The position numbers were made by a program, and so were the translations under genes. The notes under the pieces are model-generated. The model ran no database searches. It was not told the DNA's origin and saw nothing but the letters and a program-made list of their open reading frames with translations. This document shows positions 1 through 9,502 of a stretch of DNA of 54,898 nt, one piece after another; within the stretch, counting starts at the first letter, position 1; each line of letters opens with the position of its first letter. Origin of the DNA: an uncultured Lachnospiraceae bacterium (GTDB lineage: Bacteria > Bacillota > Clostridia > Lachnospirales > Lachnospiraceae); contig CADAIL010000024.1 of NCBI GenBank assembly GCA_902788035.1, forward strand, positions 1-54,898, given 5' to 3'.

Positions 1-226
1 CTGCTGTATCCGGACAAGGTTGCTTTTCCGCCTGCGAAGCAGAGAAAGACTCCCGCGGCGGACCAGCAAGCTCGGAGATTCAATCTCCGAGAAGCTGACC
101 CAGTGTACCGTCTATGTCTGCGGCAAAAATTGAAATCTTTTCTATCATATGTCGTGCTCCGAATCGTTAAAGAAGTGTTGTGGCTATGTTTCCGTTTAGA
201 TTTGGTCGGTGCTTTTTGCGCCCAGT
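1..226. other. window edge, no gene supported
   Basis: No gene can be assigned here. One frame is open from base 1 to 312, and another runs from base 2 to a stop near 134, so the 3' end of a gene cut by the window edge is possible, but I recognise no family in either. A near-perfect hairpin lies at 71-91 (CTCGGAGATT facing AATCTCCGAG) without a T-run. Confidence 0.4.
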
Positions 227-338
227 GGGTAAAGCTGTCAGCGGGTAAAGTGCCTTGTAGACAAAGCGCCCAGCGGGTAAAGCGCCCAGCGGGTAAAGCG
301 CCCAGTGGGTAAAGCCTCCGGCGGGTAAAGTGCCCTGT
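227..338. repeat. 16-bp tandem repeat
   Basis: The unit reads roughly GGGTAAAGCGCCCAGC and starts at 227, 243, 259 (degenerate), 275, 291, 307 and 323, an exact 16-bp period. Sixteen is not a multiple of three, so the repeat shifts frame in any overlapping ORF and is unlikely to code. The bases just after it (about 338-372) resemble 43566-43600, linking this region to another intergenic element. Confidence 0.85.
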
Positions 339-511
339 GGATGAAAGCGTACGTTCACCGGACATTACACCTGCGCAGAGATTCCCGGTGGAACAATATC
401 CAGCCGAGCGATTAACCGAGCGGCGGCTATCACAAATATAAAGAAATTATAGCATTTTCCGGATATACCAACAATAATCACCGAAAGACACTCTGTCCAA
501 AATGCAAGGAT

Positions 512-634
512 GAGAATCCGACGGCAGATACCTGTCAGCCGGAAGCAAGCGCGAGAATCCGACGGCAGATACCTGTCAGCCGGAAGCAAGGGCGAGAATC
601 CGACGGCGGATACCTGTCAGCCGGATAAACGGGA
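512..634. repeat. 41-bp tandem repeat, three units
   Basis: Units start at 512, 553 and 594, exactly 41 bp apart. Each begins GAGAATCCGACGGC and contains ACCTGTCAGCCGG. The third unit decays into the flank. Between this array and the 16-bp array (about 340-510) I see no gene. Confidence 0.85.
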
Positions 635-697
635 AAAATATCATACTTGCAACAGTTCCGAAAAAGGATTAACCTATAAAAGTAATAAGTAACTAAG

Positions 698-782
698 ACT
701 TCCCGCTTGTCGGTACTCGACCAGTCGAAATCGAAAGCGAGACTAGAAATTTGAGGACGCTCCCTTAGCTCAGGCGGGAAGC
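698..782. repeat. palindromic repeat family 3, short copy
   Basis: The copy begins ACTTCCCGC and ends GCGGGAAGC and is shorter than the copies at 25758-25977 and 40618-40823. With the 40618 copy it shares a CAGTCGAAATCGAAA segment. It lies just upstream of argC and could fold in the argC leader. Confidence 0.6.
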
Positions 783-809
783 TTCGCAAGTATATACAGG
801 GGGACAGGA

Positions 810-1745
810 ATGAAGACAAAAGTGTATATCGACGGCCAGGCAGGGACGACAGGCCTCCAGATCTATGAGAGAATCGGGAAGAGAGCGGATCTTGAACTGC
901 TCCGCATAGATGAGGACAAGAGGCATGACCTTGATGAGAGGAAGAAATTTCTCAACATGGCGGATATTGTATTTTTGTGCCTCCCCGACGCGGGCGCGAT
1001 CGAGGCGGTCTCTCTGATCGAGAATCCGGATGTGCGGGTCATCGACGCGTCGACTGCCCACAGGACCTCTGATGACTGGACCTACGGCTATCCGGAACTG
1101 TCACGGGAGCAGAGGCGGGCGGTCGCTGAAAGCCATCGCGTGGCCAACCCGGGCTGCCACGCCACAGGATTCATCTCATCTGCTGCCCCGCTCGTCCGCA
1201 TGGGGATTCTTCCTGCGGACTACCCGGTCACATGCTATTCCCTCACCGGCTATTCGGGCGGCGGCAAGAAGATGATCGCCCAGTACGAGGCGGAAGGCCG
1301 CGAGGAGAAGCTCTCCGCCCCGGGCATCTATGGGCTCACCCTTCAGCATAAACATATCCCGGAGATGCAGAAGGTAACAGGGCTTACGAACGCGCCGGTC
1401 TTCATGCCGGTCGTGGACGACTACTATAAAGGCATGGCGACATCCATCATGCTGCACAATCGCCTTCTTGCAGGTCAACCGACAGCAGAGGAGATCCGCG
1501 ATAGGCTGGCGGAATACTACGCCGGCGAGCACTTTGTGACGGTGCTGCCGTATGATCCGAAGCAGGGGACGGTGTATGCAAATGTGCTTGCGGGCACCAA
1601 TTATTTGCAGCTCATCGTGTCCGGATATGAGGAGCTCACGACAGTGACAGCTCTTTTTGACAACCTCGGGAAGGGAGCTTCCGGCGCGGCGGTCCAGAAT
1701 ATGAATATCATGCTTGGAATCGATGAAGCGACGGGGCTTGAGTAA
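810..1745 (+). CDS. argC: N-acetyl-gamma-glutamyl-phosphate reductase (type 2)
   Basis: NADPH-dependent reduction of N-acetylglutamyl phosphate to the semialdehyde, third step of arginine/ornithine synthesis, cytosolic. The 311-residue length and the N-terminal nucleotide-binding DGQAGTTG (residues 8-15) fit the shorter type 2 form. The catalytic cysteine is C116 in NPGCHATG, and a His pair follows in LQHKHIPEM (about 180-182). An SD-like GGGGGACAGGA precedes the ATG. No other arg gene is visible in the window, so it stands alone here, bounded upstream by a palindromic repeat and downstream by another. Confidence 0.93.
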   Translation: MKTKVYIDGQAGTTGLQIYERIGKRADLELLRIDEDKRHDLDERKKFLNMADIVFLCLPDAGAIEAVSLIENPDVRVIDASTAHRTSDDWTYGYPELSREQRRAVAESHRVANPGCHATGFISSAAPLVRMGILPADYPVTCYSLTGYSGGGKKMIAQYEAEGREEKLSAPGIYGLTLQHKHIPEMQKVTGLTNAPVFMPVVDDYYKGMATSIMLHNRLLAGQPTAEEIRDRLAEYYAGEHFVTVLPYDPKQGTVYANVLAGTNYLQLIVSGYEELTTVTALFDNLGKGASGAAVQNMNIMLGIDEATGLE

Positions 1746-1755
1746 TACGGATAGG

Positions 1756-1956
1756 TAACAGCTCAGACGGCTGTTCTTATGTTACGTTTCCGGCAGCAAA
1801 ACATTCATCTTCGTGAGAAAAACATTGTATATCCGACCGAGAGATCAGAAAATGCTACAGCGTTTTCTAAGCTCGCAGGAGAGGATATACGTTTTTCAAT
1901 GAAGATGATGTTTGCGCCGGTTTATGGAACACAGTTACAGCCAGCCTGAACTGTTA
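1756..1956. repeat. palindromic repeat family 1, copy A
   Basis: An imperfect palindrome of about 200 bp bounded by TAACAGCTCAGACGG on the left and CCTGAACTGTTA on the right. Inside, an arm with CATTCATCTTCGTGAG faces an arm with CAATGAAGATGATG. The same ends recur at 4158-4452, 11829-11900, 43324-43395, 52011-52206 and 53530-53604. Always intergenic. Confidence 0.8.
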
Positions 1957-1984
1957 TGCGGATAGAAACTAGAATTTTACGGTG

Positions 1985-2020
1985 CTCCACGGCACAGTTT
2001 GCGGTGCCGTGGAGCCTTTT
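1985..2020 (+). terminator. Rho-independent terminator before MATE gene
   Basis: CTCCACGGCAC pairs perfectly with GTGCCGTGGAG and is followed by CCTTTTT. It probably ends the argC transcript and lies immediately before the MATE start. Confidence 0.8.
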
Positions 2021-2040
2021 TAATCCATATGGAGACAGTG

Positions 2041-3414
2041 ATGACAGAGAGCAGCAGACTTAAAAAAGAGACAATGGTGACGGATCTGACAACGGGAAGC
2101 GTTCCAAAGCTTCTCCTTATGTTCGCCATGCCTCTTTTTGTTGCAAATGCCCTCCAGGCCCTCTACAACCTCGTCGACATGATCGTTGTCGGCCAGGTCA
2201 TCGGCGGAGCAGGAATGTCGGCTGTCTCGATCGGCGGAGATATTCTGCATCTGATCACATTCCTCGCGATGGGTTTTTCCTCCGCGGGCCAGGTGCTGAT
2301 CTCTCAGTATGTCGGCGCGGGGAAAATGGATAATGTGAGAAGACTGATCGGGACCATGTTCACTCTTCTTCTTTTCATAGCGATAGCTATTTCCGTTATC
2401 TGTTATGTGTTCCGCGGACCAATCCTGAACGCGCTTAATACCCCGCCGGAATCCTACGACTACACGATGGATTATATGGTGACCTGCCTGGTGGGACTCA
2501 TTTTCATCTACGGCTACAATATTGTCTCCGCAATCCTGAGAGGTATGGGAGATTCAAAAAGACCGTTTGCTTTCATCGCGATTGCCGCAGTGCTAAACAC
2601 GATCCTCGACATTATTTTTGTCGGCTTCTGTGGAATGGAGGTCTTTGGGGCTGCCCTTGCGACAGTCATCGGACAGGCGGTCAGCTTTATCGTCTCGATC
2701 GTGTATCTGTATCGGCGAAAGGAGGAGTTTTGCTTCGATTTCCAACCGGAGAGCTTCAGGATCGACAGAAGGATCGTCATTCCGCTCCTTCAGCTCGGAA
2801 TTCCCATGGCGATCCAGTCGGCAGCGGTCAGTTTCTCCAAGATCGTGCTCACCTCCTGGATCAACGCAGAGGGCGTCATTTACTCCGCCCTGTCGGGAAT
2901 CTACAACAAGACGGGTATGATGATTGGTATTGTATCCAACTCGTTCACGACAGCAGGAAGCTCGATGGTCGGCCAGAATCTGGGCGCAAAGAAGTATGAC
3001 AGGGTGCCGAAGATATTGATCTCCGTGCTCTCGGTAGGCCTCGTGATTTCGACAGCCGTGTCCTGCCTTATGCTGATTTTCCCGGAGGCTGTGTGCGAGA
3101 TTTTCACAAGTGACGCGGCCGTGCTCGCGGAAGCATCTCTCGTTGTGGTTCCGATCGTCGTCAATTTTTACGGATCCGCGACAAGGTCGGGAGCGTTTTC
3201 CATCATCAACGGGTCAGGCAATTCCAGGCTGAATCTCCTGGTCGCTCTGCTGGACGGCATTATAGCGAGAATAAGTCTGGCGGCCTTTATGGGATTTGCA
3301 ATGGGCATGAGATGCAGAGGATTCTGGTTCGGAGACGCGCTGGCGGGCTTTATGCCGTTCGTGATCGGAAGTGTCTTTTATCTCTCGGGCAAATGGAGAA
3401 AAAGCGTTTTTTAA
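2041..3414 (+). CDS. MATE family efflux transporter
   Basis: Cation-coupled exporter of the MATE (NorM/DinF-like) family in the cytoplasmic membrane. The protein has about 457 residues, about 12 hydrophobic segments, and two homologous halves beginning near GSVPKLLLMFAMPLFVANA and, in the second half, near IPLLQLGIPMAIQSA. I place the start at 2041 because GGAG at 2031-2034 is then 6 nt upstream. An in-frame ATG at 2029 and a TTG at 1999 have worse spacing, and the TTG lies inside a terminator hairpin. Substrate unknown. The thioesterase gene follows after 24 bp. Confidence 0.88.
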   Translation: MTESSRLKKETMVTDLTTGSVPKLLLMFAMPLFVANALQALYNLVDMIVVGQVIGGAGMSAVSIGGDILHLITFLAMGFSSAGQVLISQYVGAGKMDNVRRLIGTMFTLLLFIAIAISVICYVFRGPILNALNTPPESYDYTMDYMVTCLVGLIFIYGYNIVSAILRGMGDSKRPFAFIAIAAVLNTILDIIFVGFCGMEVFGAALATVIGQAVSFIVSIVYLYRRKEEFCFDFQPESFRIDRRIVIPLLQLGIPMAIQSAAVSFSKIVLTSWINAEGVIYSALSGIYNKTGMMIGIVSNSFTTAGSSMVGQNLGAKKYDRVPKILISVLSVGLVISTAVSCLMLIFPEAVCEIFTSDAAVLAEASLVVVPIVVNFYGSATRSGAFSIINGSGNSRLNLLVALLDGIIARISLAAFMGFAMGMRCRGFWFGDALAGFMPFVIGSVFYLSGKWRKSVF

Positions 3415-3438
3415 TGGACAGATTGGAGAAAGCAATAT

Positions 3439-4143
3439 ATGTTTGAATTTGACTCACGCATCCGCTATTCTGAATGTGCTCAGGATGGAAAGCTCTCACT
3501 GGCGGGCTTGGTCAACTATTTTCAGGACTGCGCGGTCTTCCACAGCTCGGATGTCGGGCGAGGTCCCGCCACATGGAAGGCGGAGCATTATGCCTGGATG
3601 CTGGCCTCGTGGCAGATCGTTGTGGAGCGATATCCGAAGATGAATGAGATCGTCCGCACGAGGACCCAGGCCTACAATTTTCACGGGTTTGAGGCAGACC
3701 GCAATTTCCTTATGTGGGATAAAAAGGGGGAGCTGCTTGCATTTGCCAATTCCAGGTGGATCTACTTTGACACGGAGGCAGGAAGACCGATCCGGGTCCC
3801 GAAGGTAGAAATCGAACACTATGGCGTCGACCCTGAATTTGAGATGGAGAAAGCGCCGCGGCACATAAAAATGCCGGCAGAGGGCGTTGCGGAGAAGCGG
3901 CCGTTCAAAGTGCGCGCGACGAATCTCGACACGAACGGTCATGTGAACAACGAGCAGTATATATCCATGGCGCTCGCCTACCTTCCGGCGGGCATCAAGG
4001 TGCGGGAACTGCGGGTAGAATATCTTTCACAGGCATATCTAGGTGACATTCTCGCGCCGAGAGTGTATCATGATATAAGTGGGTATATCGTTCGGCTTGA
4101 TATAAGCGGGAAGGCCTGCGCGATCATGCAGTTCATACTGTAA
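3439..4143 (+). CDS. acyl-ACP thioesterase
   Basis: Hydrolyses acyl-ACP (or a similar acyl thioester) to free fatty acid. The 234 residues make two hotdog domains, as in the FatA/FatB-like bacterial thioesterases (Pfam Acyl-ACP_TE). The second repeat holds the characteristic D-x-N-x-H-V-N-N motif at residues 164-171, where Asn and His are expected to act in catalysis. The ATG follows a GGAGAAAG ribosome site. It lies 24 bp after the MATE gene and is probably co-transcribed. Chain-length preference cannot be read from the sequence. Confidence 0.85.
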   Translation: MFEFDSRIRYSECAQDGKLSLAGLVNYFQDCAVFHSSDVGRGPATWKAEHYAWMLASWQIVVERYPKMNEIVRTRTQAYNFHGFEADRNFLMWDKKGELLAFANSRWIYFDTEAGRPIRVPKVEIEHYGVDPEFEMEKAPRHIKMPAEGVAEKRPFKVRATNLDTNGHVNNEQYISMALAYLPAGIKVRELRVEYLSQAYLGDILAPRVYHDISGYIVRLDISGKACAIMQFIL

Positions 4144-4157
4144 TGGGACAGGTATTG

Positions 4158-4452
4158 TAACAGTTCAGACAGGCTGCATCTCATAGTTCAACTCTCCGGC
4201 AGCAAGCATTCATCTTCGTGAGAAAAACATTGTATATCCGACCGAGAGATCAGATCGGCGACAAGCCGCCCTCATCTCGCGTTTCACGCTCGATGTCGGG
4301 CGGGCGCCAAAGTGCCCTCTTTTCGTGCAAGCACGAATCAGGCACCTTGGCTTGTCGCCTACGCAAGCTCGCAGAGGAGGATATACGTTTTTCGATGAAG
4401 ATGATGTTTGCGCCGGATCATGAAACTTCCCTGCAGCCTGCCTGAACTGTTA
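4158..4452. repeat. palindromic repeat family 1, copy B (long)
   Basis: The longest copy of the TAACAGTTCAGACAGGCTG palindrome family, about 295 bp. The left half (CATTCATCTTCGTGAG, GTATATCCGACCGAGAG) matches copy A. An extra central hairpin region around 4254-4370, containing CAAAGTGCC and AGGCACCTTGG, is absent from copy A. It lies between the thioesterase and the S1 protein genes. Confidence 0.85.
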
Positions 4453-4511
4453 TTGGGTAACGCAGCAGAGTTGTCACATGCGCTCTGACTAGAGCTCAAG
4501 GTAGGAGACAT

Positions 4512-5354
4512 ATGATAGAATTAGGGAAACTTCAGAAACTGATTATTGTAAAAATCGAACATCACGGCGCGTATCTTGGTGAGACTCAGGACGCGGGTCC
4601 GGAGGACCGCATTCTGCTTCCGGCAAAGCAGATCCCGGAGGGGAGCGGCGTCGGCGATGAGGTCAGGGCTTTTGTATACCGCGACTCGCAGGACCGGCTG
4701 ATTGCTACCACTGTGCAGCCGAAGGTCCTGCTCCACGGTGTTGCCCTGCTTAAGGTGAGCCAGGTCACTAAGATCGGCGCGTTCCTTGATTGGGGGCTCG
4801 AGAAGGATCTGCTTCTCCCGTTCCACGAGCAGACAAAGAAGGTCAAAGAGGGGGAGGACGTGCTGGTCGCGCTGTATGTTGACAAGAGCAGCCGTCTGGC
4901 AGCGACGATGAAGCTTTACCCCTACCTCAGGCAGGATCCGCCGTACAGGATCGGAGACAGCGTGAAGGGCACTGTTTACCAGTATGCTCCGAACTTCGGC
5001 CTCTTCATCGCCGTCGACAATATGTACTCCGGCATGATCCCGAAGCGTGAAGCGCCGTCCGGCGTATATCCCGGCGATGTCCTCGAACTTCGCGTGACCA
5101 ATGTGAAGGAGGACGGAAAGCTTGATCTCTCGGCTCACAAGAAAGCCTATCAGCAGATGGATGAGGACGCCGAGGCTGTTCTTAGCTTGATCCATGATGA
5201 GTATGGCGGAGTACTTCCGTTTGATGACAAGGCGGATCCGGAAAAGATCCGCGAGGTATTCGGACTGTCCAAGGCAGCTTTCAAGAGAGCTGTGGGAAAA
5301 CTGTATAAAGAGAGAAAGATTACTTTCGAGAACGGTGAGATCAGGGAGGTCTGA
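4512..5354 (+). CDS. cvfB: S1-domain RNA-binding protein, CvfB-like
   Basis: An RNA-binding regulator family; CvfB of staphylococci affects virulence gene expression. The 280 residues give tandem S1-like OB folds (for example around KIGAFLDWGLEKDLLLPF and GDSVKGTVYQYAPNFGLFI) and a C-terminal winged-helix-like segment (from about 225, ending FENGEIREV), matching the family's architecture and size. A GGAGA ribosome site precedes the ATG. The next gene starts 3 bp after the stop, so this looks like the first gene of a set running into dnaE. Confidence 0.85.
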   Translation: MIELGKLQKLIIVKIEHHGAYLGETQDAGPEDRILLPAKQIPEGSGVGDEVRAFVYRDSQDRLIATTVQPKVLLHGVALLKVSQVTKIGAFLDWGLEKDLLLPFHEQTKKVKEGEDVLVALYVDKSSRLAATMKLYPYLRQDPPYRIGDSVKGTVYQYAPNFGLFIAVDNMYSGMIPKREAPSGVYPGDVLELRVTNVKEDGKLDLSAHKKAYQQMDEDAEAVLSLIHDEYGGVLPFDDKADPEKIREVFGLSKAAFKRAVGKLYKERKITFENGEIREV

Positions 5355-5357
5355 CAC

Positions 5358-5975
5358 ATGGAAGAGTTTATCAGTAATATAATCGAGACGGGGCTTGGCT
5401 ATATTCCGGAATTCACTATGAAGGATATAGTTATTCTTGCAGTGTCGCTGATCATCTGCCTGCTTTTCGCAATGTTCGGCTATAAACTGCTCAGAGGCTT
5501 CGTCGCTTTCATCAGTCTGCTGGTCGGCGCTTTTGTCGGTCTTGCTATCGCGGATTTCCTGAAGCTTGACGATACGTTCCATCTGGTATTCATGCTGGTG
5601 GGTGCGGTTCTCTTATTGCTGGTCGGTTTCTTTCTCTACAAAGTCGGACTCTTTATGGTCGTTGCCAGCTCGGTCTTCAGTGCTGCCATGGCTGTTCTTC
5701 CGCCATTTGTACAGAGCGAGTACCTGGTGCCCGCGGCCCTTGTAGCAGCCCTGCTGCTGGGTATATTTGCCGTTTTCTTCGTGAGGCCGATCGTGATCGT
5801 GGTGTCCTCGGTCGCGGGCGGTGTCATGTTCGCCAACATTCTCACGGATTTCGCGCTTACGAAGATCAAGGCGCTTGATCCGTCCGGAGCCACTGCCGCT
5901 GTGGTCCTCGTGCTCGGAGGGCTGATCGGCATCTTCGGCATGTACTGGCAATTTACGCATACGAAAAAGGAATGA
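5358..5975 (+). CDS. multi-pass membrane protein, DUF4203/TMEM198-like
   Basis: A 205-residue protein with about seven hydrophobic helices spread over its length, a short N-terminal polar region and a basic tail (HTKKE). Glycine-rich helix faces such as FISLLVGAFVGLAIADF resemble the TMEM198/DUF4203 fold. Function unknown. It starts 3 bp after the S1 protein with GGGAGG upstream, and dnaE starts 7 bp after its stop, so the three are probably one transcript. Confidence 0.7.
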   Translation: MEEFISNIIETGLGYIPEFTMKDIVILAVSLIICLLFAMFGYKLLRGFVAFISLLVGAFVGLAIADFLKLDDTFHLVFMLVGAVLLLLVGFFLYKVGLFMVVASSVFSAAMAVLPPFVQSEYLVPAALVAALLLGIFAVFFVRPIVIVVSSVAGGVMFANILTDFALTKIKALDPSGATAAVVLVLGGLIGIFGMYWQFTHTKKE

Positions 5976-5982
5976 GGTAACA

Positions 5983-8900
5983 ATGCCTTTTACACATCTT
6001 CATGTCCACACGGAGTATTCGCTTCTTGATGGATCCAACAAGATTAAAGAGTATGTCGCCCAGGTAAAAAAGCTGGGCATGGACAGCTGTGCAATCACCG
6101 ACCACGGTGTTATGTACGGCTGTATTGATTTTTATAAGGAGTGCAAAGCCCAGGGGATCCGTCCGATCATCGGCTGCGAGGTCTACGTGGCTCCGCACAG
6201 CCGATTTGACCGGGACAACGTGTCGCGCGAGGACAGATACTATCATCTGGTCCTTCTGGCCGAGAACGATAAGGGCTATGCCAACCTGACACACATTGTG
6301 TCCGCCGGCTTTACGGACGGCTATTATTATAAGCCCCGCGTGGACAAGGAGATACTTCGCGAATACCACGAGGGCATCATCTGCCTGTCCGCCTGTCTCG
6401 CGGGAGAGATTCCGAAAGCCATCACCCGCGGCGATTATGAAGGCGCGCGGAAGGCGGCATATGAGTACAGGGATATTTTCGGTAAGGACAATTTCTTCCT
6501 TGAACTTCAGGACCACGGCATTCCCGAACAGAAGCATGTGAACAGGCAGCTTGTCCGTATGCATGACGAGGAGGGCTTCCCGCTCGTCTGTACAAATGAC
6601 TGCCACTACACCTACAAAGAGGACGTCGACTCTCACGACATTCTTCTCTGCATCCAGACAGGAAAGAAGGTCATGGACGAGGACCGCATGCGCTACGAGG
6701 GCGGCCAGTATTATGTAAAGTCTCCCGAGGAGATGGCCTCTCTGTTCCGCTTTGTGCCTGAGGCAGTTGCTAACACCGAAAGAATCGCGGAGCGCTGCAA
6801 TGTCACGATCACCTTCGGCGAGAGAAAGCTCCCGAAATTCGACGTTCCGGCCGGCTATGATTCCTGGTCCTATCTGAACAAGCTGTGCCATGAGGGTATC
6901 GAGGAGCGCTATCATCCGGTCACGAAAGAGATCTGGGACAGACTGACCTACGAACTGGAGACGATCCGGAACATGGGGTTCGTGGATTATTTCCTTATTG
7001 TGTGGGACTATGTTAAATTTGCGCGGGATAACGGGATTCCGGTAGGTCCGGGACGAGGCTCTGCGGCAGGTTCTGTCGTGTCCTACTCTCTGGGCATCAC
7101 CGACCTCGATCCGCTCCGCTACAATCTGCTCTTTGAGCGATTCCTGAATCCCGAGCGAATCACCATGCCCGATATTGATATGGACTTCTGCTTCGAGAGA
7201 CGCCAGGAGGTCATCGACTACGTCGTGCGCAAGTACGGCCGTGACCGCGTTGTGCAGATCGTCACGTTCGGCACCATGGCAGCCCGCGGCGTCATTCGCG
7301 ACGTCGCGCGTGTTCTTGATCTGCCCTATGCTGAGGCGGACGCGATCGCCAAGATGATTCCGAGGGAACTTAATATCACGCTCGATAAAGCGCTGCAAAT
7401 GAATCCGGAACTCAAATCCCGCTACGATTCGGAGGAGAACGTCCGCTATCTCATAGACATGGCAAGACGTCTCGAAGGTCTGCCGCGCAACACGTCCATG
7501 CACGCCGCCGGAGTTGTCATCTCCAACCTGCCGGTCGTCGAGTATGTACCGCTATCGAGAGCTCAGGACGGCTCGATCACGACCCAGTACACGATGACTG
7601 CGCTCGAAGAGCTTGGCCTGCTCAAGATGGACTTCCTCGGTCTTCGCACGCTGACGGTCATCAATGACGCTGTAAATCTTGTAAATGAGCACGCTGCGGT
7701 CCCGCTGGACCTTTCCAAAGTCGACTACAATGACCCCGCGGTCATGGACATGATCGGCCGCGGCAGGTGCGAGGGCGTGTTCCAGCTTGAAAGCACCGGC
7801 ATGAAGAATTTCATGAAGCAGCTGAAGCCTCGCAGCCTCGAGGATATCATAGCGGGCATCGCGCTCTACCGGCCGGGCCCGATGGAATTCATCCCCAAGT
7901 ATATCCGGGGCAAGGAACACCCCGAGACTGTCACTTACGACTGCGAGGAGATGCGGCCGATTCTCGAGACGACCTACGGCTGCATTGTCTATCAGGAGCA
8001 GGTCATGCAGATCGTGCGGGATCTCGGCGGCTACAGCATGGGCAGGAGCGACCTGGTCCGACGCGCGATGTCCAAGAAGAAGCAGTCCGTCATGGAGAAG
8101 GAGCGCCGCAATTTTATCTACGGAAACGAAGAGGAGGGCGTTCCGGGCTGTCTTGCAAATGGTATACCGGAGCCGATCGCGAACCGCATCTTCGATGAGA
8201 TGATGGACTTCGCGAACTACGCATTCAATAAGAGCCATGCGGCTGCCTATGCCGTCGTCGCATTCCAGACGGCTTATTTAAAGCGCTATCATCCGGTAGA
8301 GTTCATGGCAGCTCTCATGACATCCGTCATAGACAACCCGGACAAATGCGCTGAGTACATTATGCACTGCCGGGACATGAAGATAGCCATTCTGCCGCCG
8401 TCGGTGAATACCGGATACGGCAGATTCACGACGGAGGAGGGCAAGATTCGCTACGGTATGTATGCGATCAAGAGCGTAGGACGCGGTGTCATCGATCAGA
8501 TCATAGCGGAGAGGGAACTGCGGGGGCCTTTCGAGTCCATAAAGAATTTCCTGGAGCGGACTTACGGCAGTGACCTTAATCGGCGCGCAATCGAAAATCT
8601 GATCAAGGCAGGCGCGCTCGATTCCCTTCAGGGAACGAGAAAGCAGCTTATGCAGGTCTATATGCCGATCCTCGATTCTGTCGCAAATGAGAGCAAGAAC
8701 AACATGGCCGGCCAGATGAGCATCTTTGATTTCATGGCGCCGGAGGTTAAAAAGCAGTATGAGATCAGCCTGCCGCCGGTGGGAGAGTTCAGCCGTGAGG
8801 AGCTGCTGGCATTTGAAAAAGAAGTACTTGGAGTCTATCTTTCCGGTCACCCGCTGGAGGAATATCAGTCGCTGCTAGCAGGCCGGGTGAACGCCTACTC

Positions 8901-9447
8901 GACGGATTTCCTGCTCGATGAGGAGACCGGGGAATCAAGAGTCAGGAATGGCCAGAAAGTGACGATCGGCGGTATGATCACCGCAAAGACGATCAAGTAC
9001 ACGAAGACCAACAAAGTCATGTCTTTCATCAACGTGGAGGATCTGGTGGGATCGGTGGAAGCCCTGGTCTTCCCGAAAGTGTATGAGGACTACAGGGACG
9101 CGATCGAGGAGGATAAAAAGGTCCTCGTGACCGGCCGCGTGTTATCTGAGGATGAGCGGGCCAGCAAGCTGATCGCGGACAAGATCATCACGTTTGAAGA
9201 GATACCGAAGGATGTGTGGCTGGCATTTGCGGATAAAGATGCCTGGAACGCGTATGCGCCTGAGGTTACCGAACTCTTATCGACGGCAGAGCGGGGAAAT
9301 GACAGAGTCATCGTGTTCATAAGGAGCCCAAAGCAGATGAAAGACCTGACCGGCAGAGGAAAAATTTCCGCAGCCCCGGAACTTCTGGACGGGTTCATGA
9401 AGATCTGCGGTGAGGAAAATGTGGCGGTCAGAGCGTCAAAGCAGTGA
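5983..9447 (+). CDS. dnaE: DNA polymerase III alpha subunit (DnaE)
   Basis: Replicative polymerase subunit of the family C type, 1154 residues as usual for DnaE. The N-terminal PHP domain begins HVHTEYSLLDGS. The palm domain carries PDIDMDF near residue 396, supplying catalytic aspartates. QMSIFDF near residue 910 fits an internal beta-clamp-binding motif. An OB-fold lies at about 985-1070 (IGGMITAKTIKYTKTNKVM). There is no DEDD exonuclease insert, so it is DnaE and not PolC, which Bacillota also encode. GAGG precedes the ATG. It is followed by pfkA, a common arrangement in Clostridia. Confidence 0.96.
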   Translation: MPFTHLHVHTEYSLLDGSNKIKEYVAQVKKLGMDSCAITDHGVMYGCIDFYKECKAQGIRPIIGCEVYVAPHSRFDRDNVSREDRYYHLVLLAENDKGYANLTHIVSAGFTDGYYYKPRVDKEILREYHEGIICLSACLAGEIPKAITRGDYEGARKAAYEYRDIFGKDNFFLELQDHGIPEQKHVNRQLVRMHDEEGFPLVCTNDCHYTYKEDVDSHDILLCIQTGKKVMDEDRMRYEGGQYYVKSPEEMASLFRFVPEAVANTERIAERCNVTITFGERKLPKFDVPAGYDSWSYLNKLCHEGIEERYHPVTKEIWDRLTYELETIRNMGFVDYFLIVWDYVKFARDNGIPVGPGRGSAAGSVVSYSLGITDLDPLRYNLLFERFLNPERITMPDIDMDFCFERRQEVIDYVVRKYGRDRVVQIVTFGTMAARGVIRDVARVLDLPYAEADAIAKMIPRELNITLDKALQMNPELKSRYDSEENVRYLIDMARRLEGLPRNTSMHAAGVVISNLPVVEYVPLSRAQDGSITTQYTMTALEELGLLKMDFLGLRTLTVINDAVNLVNEHAAVPLDLSKVDYNDPAVMDMIGRGRCEGVFQLESTGMKNFMKQLKPRSLEDIIAGIALYRPGPMEFIPKYIRGKEHPETVTYDCEEMRPILETTYGCIVYQEQVMQIVRDLGGYSMGRSDLVRRAMSKKKQSVMEKERRNFIYGNEEEGVPGCLANGIPEPIANRIFDEMMDFANYAFNKSHAAAYAVVAFQTAYLKRYHPVEFMAALMTSVIDNPDKCAEYIMHCRDMKIAILPPSVNTGYGRFTTEEGKIRYGMYAIKSVGRGVIDQIIAERELRGPFESIKNFLERTYGSDLNRRAIENLIKAGALDSLQGTRKQLMQVYMPILDSVANESKNNMAGQMSIFDFMAPEVKKQYEISLPPVGEFSREELLAFEKEVLGVYLSGHPLEEYQSLLAGRVNAYSTDFLLDEETGESRVRNGQKVTIGGMITAKTIKYTKTNKVMSFINVEDLVGSVEALVFPKVYEDYRDAIEEDKKVLVTGRVLSEDERASKLIADKIITFEEIPKDVWLAFADKDAWNAYAPEVTELLSTAERGNDRVIVFIRSPKQMKDLTGRGKISAAPELLDGFMKICGEENVAVRASKQ

Positions 9448-9502
9448 AAATTATAAATATTTAAAAAAACACCTGCATTTGAGGTATCTATTATAAAAAG
9501 TG

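Noticed and set aside
4521..5582. minus-strand open frame (353 codons) opposite the S1 protein
   Set aside because: It covers two clear plus-strand genes and has no recognisable domain.
5953..7503. long minus-strand open frame (516 codons) opposite dnaE
   Set aside because: It lies wholly opposite a well-supported dnaE and reflects its codon bias; no family resemblance.
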